Source: an uncultured Clostridium sp. | GTDB lineage: Bacteria; Bacillota; Clostridia; UBA1212; UBA1255 | Direction of reading: 5' to 3' | Length of the DNA: 5,965 bases | NCBI GenBank assembly: GCA_900555605.1 | Contig: USLW01000140.1 | Span: 1 to 5,965 of the forward strand | Shown: positions 1 through 5,511 of the stretch, in pieces | Layout of the letters: the number at the start of each line of letters is the position of its first letter | How positions within the stretch are numbered: the first letter of the stretch is position 1 | The notes under the pieces: generated by a model | What the model was told of the DNA's origin: nothing | What the model saw: the letters and a program-made list of their open reading frames with translations, nothing else | Databases searched by the model: none | Program-made: the position numbers and the translations under genes

Positions 1-84
1 GTACGGGATAGCCGTACGCCGGGCTTTGAGGCATCATGCCGGACGGAGTTGTACACAGCCTAAGAAAACAGCCGCGGCCGTCTC
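1..84. other. Region downstream of rpoD, no supported gene
   Basis: This stretch follows the rpoD stop codon on the minus strand. It contains a perfect 6-base inverted repeat with a 5-base loop (GTACGG at 1-6, CCGTAC at 12-17), a near-perfect palindrome GGCATCATGCC at 30-40, and the 8-base palindrome GCCGCGGC at 71-78. None is followed by a convincing run of T on the minus strand, so I cannot call a rho-independent terminator. A short reading frame starts at an ATG at 37 on the minus strand and stays open to the window edge (12 codons), but it has no ribosome binding site in front of it. rpoD transcription may continue into a gene beyond the edge. Confidence 0.5.
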
Positions 85-1503
85 TCAGCCGTCGATATAG
101 TCCTTCAGCTTTTTGCTTCGGCTCGGATGGCGGAGCTTTCTCAGCGCCTTTGCCTCAATCTGCCGAATGCGTTCCCGGGTGACATTGAATTCTCTGCCCA
201 CCTCTTCCAGCGTCCGCTGCCGTCCGTCCTCCAATCCGAAACGCAGCTTCAGCACCTTCTGTTCACGAGGTGTTAAGGTTGCCAGAACCTCCATCAGCTG
301 TTCCCGCAGCAGCGTAAACGCGGCGCGCTCAGACGGCGCCGGCGCTTCTTCATCCGGAATAAAATCCCCGATGTGACTGTCCTCTTCTTCTCCAACCGGC
401 GTTTCCAGCGATACGGGGTCCTGCGAAATTTTCATAATTTCCCGCACCTTTTCCACAGACATGTTCATCTCCTGTGCGATTTGCTCCGGCGTCGGGTCCT
501 TGCCCAGTTCCTGGGAAAGCTGGCGGGACACACGTCCGAGCTTATGAATGGTTTCTACCATGTGCACTGGAATCCGGATGGTACGCGCCTGATCCGCAAT
601 GGCTCTGGTAATCGCCTGCCGAATCCACCACGTGGCATATGTGCTGAATTTATAGCCCTTCCGGTAATCAAATTTTTCAACTGCTTTAAGTAAGCCCAGA
701 TTGCCCTCCTGAATCAGATCCAAAAATTGCATACCTTTCCCCACATAGCGTTTGGCAATGCTGACAACAAGCCGCAGATTTGCTTCATTCAGCCGATTTT
801 TTGCTTCCTCGTCTCCCTGCTCGATGCGAATTGCCAGGTCCACCTCTTCCTCCGCGGTCAGCAGCGGCACCTTTCCGATCTCTTTCAGATACATTCTCAC
901 ATGGTCTTCCAGACCGATGCCCTCGGTCAGAGCGTCAAAGTCCTCTTCAAATGGTTTGGATTCATCAGCTGCACTGTCAAAATCGCCGATCAGGCTGATT
1001 CCCATATGCTCTGCGACTTCATATACCTTATCCAGCAGATCAGGCTCAATATCAATATCATCCAGCGCGGTATTCAGCTCTTCATAGGTCAGAACGCCCT
1101 TTGCCTTGGCCTTCTCCAGCAGGCTGGAAAGCAGCGGATTCCCCTCAAACAGCGCCTTTTCCTTCTTGCTGTCGGGAGATTCGTCAAAGTTTAGATCCGG
1201 ATCCTCTTTGATCATGGCATCGAAATCATTTTCGGCAATATCCAGATCCTCGTCAAAGGTCAGCTCCTGGGGATCGAAATCGCTCACTTCTTCTTCCAGC
1301 TCCGCCAGACTCACGGGATCTACCTCGTCCGGAAAATCTTCGTCAAACAACTCTTCTTCCAGTTCATCCTCCGGCTGTTCTTCCTCGTACGAGTCCTCCA
1401 ATCCGTCGTCAAGCTCCTCTTCCGCAGGTACCTCGTTCAAAAGCTCATCCTCCTCTTGCTCCGTTAATCTGCTTTTTTCATTATCGCTATTCTTTTTGCT
1501 CAT
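85..1503 (-). CDS. rpoD: RNA polymerase primary sigma factor (sigma-70/SigA), with long acidic N-terminus
   Basis: This is the housekeeping sigma factor, which directs core RNA polymerase to -10/-35 promoters. The 472 residues show region 1.1 at about 118-175, region 1.2 at 199-233, region 2 at 239-308 with the -10 recognition and melting helix ([13 protein letters not shown], 286-298), region 3 at about 318-395 and region 4 at 405-466. The -35-binding helix-turn-helix ([20 protein letters not shown]) is at 431-450. All core motifs are intact. The odd part is residues 1-110: 49 are Asp or Glu and only 5 are Lys or Arg, a low-complexity segment in front of region 1.1. B. subtilis SigA is about 370 residues, so this protein is about 100 longer, and the extra length lies here. 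The start is fixed by the ATGA overlap with the dnaG stop and by a GAGG motif 8 bases upstream. It is co-transcribed with dnaG. Confidence 0.98.
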   Translation of the reverse strand: MSKKNSDNEKSRLTEQEEDELLNEVPAEEELDDGLEDSYEEEQPEDELEEELFDEDFPDEVDPVSLAELEEEVSDFDPQELTFDEDLDIAENDFDAMIKEDPDLNFDESPDSKKEKALFEGNPLLSSLLEKAKAKGVLTYEELNTALDDIDIEPDLLDKVYEVAEHMGISLIGDFDSAADESKPFEEDFDALTEGIGLEDHVRMYLKEIGKVPLLTAEEEVDLAIRIEQGDEEAKNRLNEANLRLVVSIAKRYVGKGMQFLDLIQEGNLGLLKAVEKFDYRKGYKFSTYATWWIRQAITRAIADQARTIRIPVHMVETIHKLGRVSRQLSQELGKDPTPEQIAQEMNMSVEKVREIMKISQDPVSLETPVGEEEDSHIGDFIPDEEAPAPSERAAFTLLREQLMEVLATLTPREQKVLKLRFGLEDGRQRTLEEVGREFNVTRERIRQIEAKALRKLRHPSRSKKLKDYIDG

Positions 1504-3335
1504 GATCCTGCCCTCTTTTCTTGTAACAGCGCATTCAGTTCCTGCATGAGCTTTCCCTGATCCGCGCTGCCCGGGTTCTCCAATAAAGTGTATATTTCTG
1601 AAATACGCATTTCTCTTTTTAACCGGCCGATCTTACCCATAACCTCTTCGCAGGCTTTCCTGCTGTCCGGCGGCGTGATCCATCCGCTGACAAGGGCAGA
1701 CAGCAAATCCGCATCTTCCGGCCCCGCATCAGCCAGCACACTTTCCGCACCGGCCTTCTGGTTTCCGTCCGCTCTCGCCAGCAGCTTCTGCCAAAGGATT
1801 TTGTTTCTCTCCAGCGTAAAATATGTTTCAAGTTCCCCGCGCAGCCTGCTGAGGCACGCCGTATCCTCACTGAGCAGCAGCAGAAAAAGCTTTTCTAAGC
1901 GGTCCATCTTTATTTCATCCGCAGAAAGCGCCGGCGCCCGGATCCGTTCCGCGCCGCTATCTGCGGCGGCGGTGTTCCTGACAACAGTCTTTACCCGGTT
2001 CAGTCCCGTTCTTCTGCCGAATACAGACTCCGGATCAGCAGTGCTTCCTGCCTGCACACGGCGGACCTGATCCCGCAGAGGCTCCTCCGGGATCTCATAC
2101 GTTTGTGAAACCCACCGAATATACATATCCTGCTCTACCGTACTGTCCACCGCAGCCAGCACTCCGGTTGCTCTTTTCAGGAATTCCGCCCGCGTATCCA
2201 GTCTGTCCGTAGGCCAGTCCCCGGCGATCCGGCATATTTTGTACTCCACCAAGGTTTTGGCCCGGTCCGCGATTTTCAGAAACTCCTCTGCACTGTGCCG
2301 CCGCAGATATTCGTCCGGGTCTTTTTCCCGGGCGCCCGCATCTGCTAAAGACATCACCTTCACACGGAAGCCCTGCGCTGCCAGGATATCCAGTCCCCGC
2401 AGTGTAGCGGCTTGTCCCGCACTGTCGGCATCATATCCGATAATTACTTCATCAAAATATTTTTTCAGCAGCTTTGCCTGCTGTTTGGTCAGCGCAGTGC
2501 CCAAAGAAGCCACTGCCCATGTTATTCCCTTTTGGTGCAAAGCTATGCAGTCCATGTATCCTTCAACAATGATTACGCGTCTGCTTTCCGATTTTCTGGC
2601 AAAATTCAGACCGTACAGCTGGTTTCCCTTGCTGTATGCCGGCGTTTCAGGAGAATTCAGATATTTCGGCAGAGAATCATCCATCACGCGGCCGCCGAAT
2701 CCGATCACATTTCCCAGAACGTCAAAAATCGGAAACATGACGCGGTTGCGGAATCGGTCGTAGCAGGAGCGTCCGTCTTTTTTTTCCAAAACAAGTCCGG
2801 CCGACAGAAGCAGCTTGGGATCTGTTCCCTGCTCCGTAAAGTGGCGCAGGAGTCCGTCCCAATGCTCCGTTGCATACCCCAATCCGAAGCTTTTAATGGT
2901 TTCCGCCGTAATACCGCGCTTTCTCAGATATTCCAGCGGCGGTCCGCCGCGCTTTAGCTGCCGATAAAAATAGCGTGCAGCCTCTTGGTTCGCAGAAAAA
3001 ATTTCCTGACGCAGTTTTGTTTTTTTGTCATACTCTGCGTTTTTTCCTTTATCTAAAACGATTCCGGCCCGATTCGCCAAAAACTCCACAGCAGCCCAAT
3101 AGTCCAGCCCCTCTGCCAGCATGATAAAATGAATGACATTTCCGCCTTTTCCGCAGCCAAAGCATTTGAAGATCTGTTTCGCTTCATGAACGGAGAAAGA
3201 CGGCGTTTTTTCATTATGAAAAGGACAAAGGCCCATATAGCCGCTGCCTTTGCGTTCAAGCTTCACATATTCGGAGATGACATCCCCGATGTCGTTTCGT
3301 TCAATCACTTCATCCACTTGTGACTGAGATATCAT
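1500..3335 (-). CDS. dnaG: DNA primase DnaG
   Basis: This primase makes the RNA primers for lagging-strand synthesis and docks on the replicative helicase. The 611 residues begin [10 protein letters not shown]. The N-terminal zinc-binding domain has the CHC2 ligands C37, H40, C58 and C61 (CPFH ... CFGC). The RNA polymerase core includes the conserved NRVMFPIFD and IGFGGR segments (about 197-216). The TOPRIM metal site is seen as VIIVEGYMD (254-262, E258) and IGYDADSAG (299-307, D302 and D304). Residues from about 475 form the variable C-terminal helicase-binding domain. All catalytic residues are present and the length is usual for the family. The frame stays open 74 codons upstream, but that extension (starting at 3557) is unrelated to primase and lies in intergenic sequence. 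The ATG at 3335 fits family N-termini and has a GGAAAGGA motif upstream. The gene overlaps rpoD by 4 bases. No rpsU lies upstream, unlike E. coli. Confidence 0.98.
   Translation of the reverse strand: MISQSQVDEVIERNDIGDVISEYVKLERKGSGYMGLCPFHNEKTPSFSVHEAKQIFKCFGCGKGGNVIHFIMLAEGLDYWAAVEFLANRAGIVLDKGKNAEYDKKTKLRQEIFSANQEAARYFYRQLKRGGPPLEYLRKRGITAETIKSFGLGYATEHWDGLLRHFTEQGTDPKLLLSAGLVLEKKDGRSCYDRFRNRVMFPIFDVLGNVIGFGGRVMDDSLPKYLNSPETPAYSKGNQLYGLNFARKSESRRVIIVEGYMDCIALHQKGITWAVASLGTALTKQQAKLLKKYFDEVIIGYDADSAGQAATLRGLDILAAQGFRVKVMSLADAGAREKDPDEYLRRHSAEEFLKIADRAKTLVEYKICRIAGDWPTDRLDTRAEFLKRATGVLAAVDSTVEQDMYIRWVSQTYEIPEEPLRDQVRRVQAGSTADPESVFGRRTGLNRVKTVVRNTAAADSGAERIRAPALSADEIKMDRLEKLFLLLLSEDTACLSRLRGELETYFTLERNKILWQKLLARADGNQKAGAESVLADAGPEDADLLSALVSGWITPPDSRKACEEVMGKIGRLKREMRISEIYTLLENPGSADQGKLMQELNALLQEKRAGS
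1512..1515 (-). promoter_or_regulatory. Ribosome binding site of rpoD, inside the dnaG end
   Basis: GAGG (within AAGAGGG on the minus strand) sits 8 bases before the rpoD ATG and lies inside the last codons of dnaG. With the ATGA stop/start overlap it implies that rpoD is translated by ribosomes re-initiating, or newly recruited, as dnaG translation ends. Confidence 0.75.
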
Positions 3336-3346
3336 ATGTACAACTG

Positions 3347-3354
3347 TCCTTTCC
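3347..3354 (-). promoter_or_regulatory. Ribosome binding site deciding the dnaG start
   Basis: GGAAAGGA on the minus strand ends 11 bases before the ATG at 3335. The spacing is slightly long but usable. It supports the primase-like N-terminus (MISQSQ) over the longer in-frame starts at 3557 or at the Met 13 codons upstream. Confidence 0.7.
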
Positions 3355-3395
3355 GATACAACCCAAAACCCCATGACGAAAAACGTCTCACTAAT

Positions 3396-3401
3396 ACTAT
3401 A
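3396..3401 (-). promoter_or_regulatory. Possible -10 element of the dnaG-rpoD promoter
   Basis: TATAGT on the minus strand (5 of 6 matches to TATAAT) lies about 60 bases upstream of the dnaG start, in an AT-rich patch. The sequence 17 bases further upstream is AGGTTT, a poor -35 match, and a one-register shift gives only TTTTTC with TAGTAT. This is a weak candidate. The operon must have a promoter in or beyond this region because the neighbouring gene points the other way. Confidence 0.25.
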
Positions 3402-3429
3402 CGACGCACTTGTCCGAAAAACCTTTTTG

Positions 3430-3447
3430 GCAATATTTTTGTATTGC
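3430..3447. promoter_or_regulatory. AT-rich dyad, candidate operator in the divergent region
   Basis: GCAATA (3430-3435) and TATTGC (3442-3447) form a perfect 6-base inverted repeat around TTTTTG. An 18-base dyad of this kind is a usual size for a dimeric repressor site. It overlaps the candidate -35 of the rightward gene (3444-3449) and is centred about 50 bases upstream of the likely dnaG transcription start, so one protein could act on both directions. The regulator is unknown, and a chance palindrome in AT-rich DNA is possible. Confidence 0.35.
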
Positions 3448-3473
3448 ACCCCGCACTCCGGTTCCCTTAAAAT
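3444..3473 (+). promoter_or_regulatory. Candidate promoter of the small membrane protein gene
   Basis: TTGCAC (3444-3449) and TAAAAT (3468-3473) are separated by 18 bases. The -10 matches the consensus at 5 of 6 positions; the -35 matches at only 3. It points toward the gene at 3585. Transcription would begin near 3480, giving a leader of about 105 bases that includes both GC-rich hairpins. This is pattern matching only. Confidence 0.35.
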
Positions 3474-3478
3474 AAGAC

Positions 3479-3508
3479 TGCAGGGAACAGCAGAAAGCAA
3501 GCCCTGCA
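3479..3508. repeat. Inverted repeat TGCAGGG/CCCTGCA
   Basis: TGCAGGG (3479-3485) pairs perfectly with CCCTGCA (3502-3508) around a 16-base loop. It would sit at the very 5' end of the rightward transcript if the candidate promoter is right. It is followed by seven C residues (3510-3516), and no T run follows on either strand, so it is not a terminator. Confidence 0.45.
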
Positions 3509-3515
3509 TCCCCCC

Positions 3516-3548
3516 CTGCCGCGCACCGCACCCCATTGCACGCGGCGG
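3516..3548. repeat. GC-rich inverted repeat upstream of the small gene
   Basis: CTGCCGCG (3516-3523) pairs with CGCGGCGG (3541-3548) through eight positions with one T-G wobble, around a 17-base loop. It ends 25 bases before the ribosome binding site at 3574. An A-rich single-stranded stretch follows, not a T tract, so it does not look like a terminator. It may protect the leader or influence translation. Confidence 0.45.
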
Positions 3549-3573
3549 AAAAATCAATAAACAGTATCATTTC

Positions 3574-3579
3574 AGGAGG
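3574..3579 (+). promoter_or_regulatory. Strong ribosome binding site of the small membrane protein gene
   Basis: AGGAGG lies 5 bases before the ATG at 3585, a near-ideal Shine-Dalgarno match and the best in the window. It is the main reason to accept the short downstream frame as a real gene and to choose this start. Confidence 0.85.
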
Positions 3580-3584
3580 CAGCG

Positions 3585-3863
3585 ATGTTCAAAAGGATAT
3601 GTAAAAAAATCGAATTAAAAAGTACCTTTTTTATGGATAACCTGCCGCGCGGCGCGAAATGCATGATGCTTGCCGGCAGCATTGTTTCTGTTCTGTACGC
3701 ACTTGCAGGCGCCGTCATGCTTTTGGTCCTGCATTTTACCGGCAACGGAGACCCTTATGTAATCAGCGTGGGGTATCAGATTATGGAAAGCGCGGCAGGC
3801 ACTATGCTGCTTTCCACCCTGATCGCGTTTGCCGTTCAGCTCTCTTATAAGCTGAAGCCTTAA
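3585..3863 (+). CDS. Small two-helix membrane protein, function unknown
   Basis: I do not recognise this 92-residue protein. It has a basic N-terminus (MFKRICKKIELK), then two hydrophobic segments at about 27-50 (Met, Leu, Ala and Val rich) and about 66-86. A short polar loop (TGNGDPYVIS) joins them, and the tail is short and basic (KLKP). The charge pattern suggests both ends in the cytoplasm. There are no catalytic motifs, and no signal peptidase site is evident. The gene is transcribed away from dnaG and ends against the transpeptidase-like gene; its TAA shares three bases with that gene's TAA. The strong ribosome binding site and protein-like hydrophobic pattern support it as a real gene. 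It could be a toxin-like or regulatory small membrane protein or a conserved clostridial orphan; nothing here decides. Confidence 0.8.
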   Translation: MFKRICKKIELKSTFFMDNLPRGAKCMMLAGSIVSVLYALAGAVMLLVLHFTGNGDPYVISVGYQIMESAAGTMLLSTLIAFAVQLSYKLKP

Positions 3864-4486
3864 TTCTTCGGCAAAATTAAAATTTCCGATTTGGGACGCA
3901 TACAGATCAGCAGCTGCCGCATGTCGCGTTTTGCGACAGCAATGCAGCCTGCGGTGCTTCTTCCGCCCTCCGCCGTACAGTGCAAAAAAATTGCCGACCC
4001 CTTTCCCGGTCTTACAGGATCCGTATTATAACAGACCTCTATACAATAATCATACGTTCCCGGGAATGCCGCCAGATGCTCGGAGCGCCGTCTGGTCTCA
4101 GCCGTAAGAAGTGCTCCTGATGAAACCCAACGGTTATAAGAGGCAGAGCAGGGATCGCAGTCCCAGTAAGCCTCTTCTGTAATTTTCCGATAAGGCATCT
4201 GCATTCCGGCCGGCGGCGGACAAAGCCCGAAGCATAGTCCCAGCACATATCGTCCGGCCGGCGTATGACCGTCTCCCTCTGATTTCTGCAGCGGATCCGT
4301 TACGCCGGAGCGGCCCAGATAGCCTTCTGTTTTAAAAATCAGTCTTCGCTTTCCGTCAAGAATCTCGTCTGCCCGGACCGTACAGCCGGGTCCTGCGGTA
4401 TGCTCCGTTACCACAACCTGCAGCGCCGGCATCGGACAATGATTATCCGATGCTTTCATACGGCATAATATGTGCTCTGATGTCAT
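3860..4486 (-). CDS. YkuD-family L,D-transpeptidase-like protein without signal peptide
   Basis: This 208-residue protein resembles the YkuD/ErfK group, whose members cross-link or trim peptidoglycan stem peptides through a catalytic cysteine. Family landmarks are GDGHTPAGRYVLG (71-83), the acidic and aromatic patch YWDCDPCSASYNRW (107-120), SEHL (135-138), and the active-site block GSAIFLHC (163-170, H169) followed by STAGCIAV (177-184, catalytic C181). This layout matches the subgroup that carries a DGxTPAG motif. The start has a GGAG motif 10 bases upstream, and an in-frame TGA lies 11 codons before it with no other start between. The short polar N-terminus (MTSEHILCRMKASDN) therefore cannot hide a signal peptide. 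Its first 44 bases overlap the foldase-like gene, so translation is probably coupled. Eight or more cysteines are unusual for an exported enzyme. Activity is inferred from motifs. Confidence 0.85.
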   Translation of the reverse strand: MTSEHILCRMKASDNHCPMPALQVVVTEHTAGPGCTVRADEILDGKRRLIFKTEGYLGRSGVTDPLQKSEGDGHTPAGRYVLGLCFGLCPPPAGMQMPYRKITEEAYWDCDPCSASYNRWVSSGALLTAETRRRSEHLAAFPGTYDYCIEVCYNTDPVRPGKGSAIFLHCTAEGGRSTAGCIAVAKRDMRQLLICMRPKSEILILPKN

Positions 4487-5471
4487 TCTCTGTTTTCTCC
4501 GTAATATAGGCCTCTGTCACGCTCTGCCTCACCGAATCGCTGCTGTCGTACGTCAGAATACGTTCGCATCGGATCCCATATATCCATTTCTGATCCCTGA
4601 CTACAGTCGTATCGCCTGCGGTCAGATCATTTTTTTCAACAAACGGCCGGAATATATCGTTTTCCGAAAGCGTCTCCGGAAAAATGATCCGCAGCCCGCC
4701 GCCGTCATCCACCCCATCTTCTTCTGACTCCCGCGCAATGAGCGCCATCATATCCTCCTCAGAATGTACGTTTGTCATTGCCTGCTGCACATGCGCCATC
4801 ACCTGCGCAGCCGCGGCCTCATCTGTATTTTCCGTGCCGGATATGAGCGGCAGGCGGTACATCACGACACGCAGGTGTACGGTAAGAAACCTTCCGCGGT
4901 TTGCTTCATAGTACTGTCTGCATTCCGTCTCGTTCACTTCCGTATTCTGATACCGGTGGTTCAGATATTTTCTGATGACGGTTTCACATTCCATAATATG
5001 CTGATACTCCGTTAAGCTGACACCATACAGATACTGCAGAATTCCATCCTCGTCTGCCGCCCCTGAAGCAGTCTCCGTCTGAAGCTGCATCTGTGCAAAC
5101 CGATAGGCCGCATCGTCCACAGCAGTCCGTTCTTCTTCTGAAAGGACAAATCCCGCAGCAGCCGCAAGCAGGTATTTTGTTTTAAAAACCGCCGCTTCAC
5201 GAAGCATGGCCTCCTCGGTCTCCACCGCAGCCTCTTGGTCCGGAAAGCAGTTCGCCCCATTGTTCAGGCTGTAAATATACCGATATTCATAGTCATAAAT
5301 ATATGCGCCGTTCTCCCCGATTCTGGCAACGGGCGTTCCTTTTGCGCTCCCGCGGTCCGGTTTCTCCCGGTCATCCGCGCCGTCAGTTCCGCAGCCTGCC
5401 GGAATACACAGCAGAAAAATCAAGCATACGCTCAGAAAGCGCCATTTTAAATTTGTCCGCAATGCCACCAT
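4443..5471 (-). CDS. SurA/PrsA-like putative lipoprotein with degenerate parvulin domain
   Basis: This 342-residue protein is likely exported and anchored outside the membrane as a folding factor. Residues 1-26 are a signal sequence: basic start (RTNLKWR), hydrophobic core, then IPAGC with the candidate lipidated C27. Pro at -3 is atypical for a lipobox. Residues about 46-192 resemble the helical SurA/PrsA N-domain: VARIGENGAYIYDYEYRY near the start and the VNETECRQYYEANRGRF element (179-195) before the second domain. Residues about 195-308 fit a PpiC/parvulin fold: ALIARESEEDGVDDGGGL (243-260), then FPETLSENDIFRPF and a DLTAGDTTVV turn. The usual RHIL segment reads RVVMY (201-205), so the conserved active-site His is missing and chaperone rather than isomerase activity is more likely. 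The start is uncertain: the SD is 2 bases from the ATG but 5 from a GTG at 5468. It overlaps the next gene by 44 bases. Confidence 0.75.
   Translation of the reverse strand: MVALRTNLKWRFLSVCLIFLLCIPAGCGTDGADDREKPDRGSAKGTPVARIGENGAYIYDYEYRYIYSLNNGANCFPDQEAAVETEEAMLREAAVFKTKYLLAAAAGFVLSEEERTAVDDAAYRFAQMQLQTETASGAADEDGILQYLYGVSLTEYQHIMECETVIRKYLNHRYQNTEVNETECRQYYEANRGRFLTVHLRVVMYRLPLISGTENTDEAAAAQVMAHVQQAMTNVHSEEDMMALIARESEEDGVDDGGGLRIIFPETLSENDIFRPFVEKNDLTAGDTTVVRDQKWIYGIRCERILTYDSSDSVRQSVTEAYITEKTENDIRAHIMPYESIG
4497..4500 (-). promoter_or_regulatory. Ribosome binding site of the transpeptidase-like gene
   Basis: GGAG on the minus strand lies 10 bases before the ATG at 4486, inside the coding sequence of the upstream gene. 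The next in-frame Met (residue 10, at 4459) has no such motif, which supports the longer start and the 44-base overlap. Confidence 0.6.
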
Positions 5472-5473
5472 CG

Positions 5474-5478
5474 CCTTT
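5474..5478 (-). promoter_or_regulatory. Ribosome binding site leaving the foldase-like start ambiguous
   Basis: AAAGG lies only 2 bases from the ATG at 5471, 5 bases from the GTG at 5468 and 11 bases from a TTG at 5462, all in frame. Spacing favours the GTG, one codon shorter. The signal sequence is unaffected by the choice. Confidence 0.5.
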
Positions 5479-5511
5479 ATAAAAAAATATACGATGCCCT
5501 AACCGTCCGTA

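Noticed and set aside
71..78. GCCGCGGC palindrome as a terminator after rpoD
   Set aside because: A palindrome with no loop bases cannot fold as a stable intramolecular hairpin, and the following TGTTTTCTT is not a continuous T run.
1106..1549. Serine-rich 147-codon plus-strand frame opposite the rpoD N-terminus
   Set aside because: It is the antisense shadow of the GAA/GAG-rich acidic segment (TTC/TCT runs read as Ser), with no ribosome binding site.
3336..3557. 74-codon in-frame upstream extension of dnaG to an ATG at 3557
   Set aside because: The added residues do not resemble any primase N-terminus, have no ribosome binding site that I can see, and cross the hairpin-rich intergenic DNA. 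The start at 3335 matches the family and has a GGAAAGGA motif.
3373..3618. 81-codon plus-strand frame across the intergenic region
   Set aside because: It has no Shine-Dalgarno sequence, overlaps the well-supported gene at 3585 in another frame, and its translation is not protein-like.
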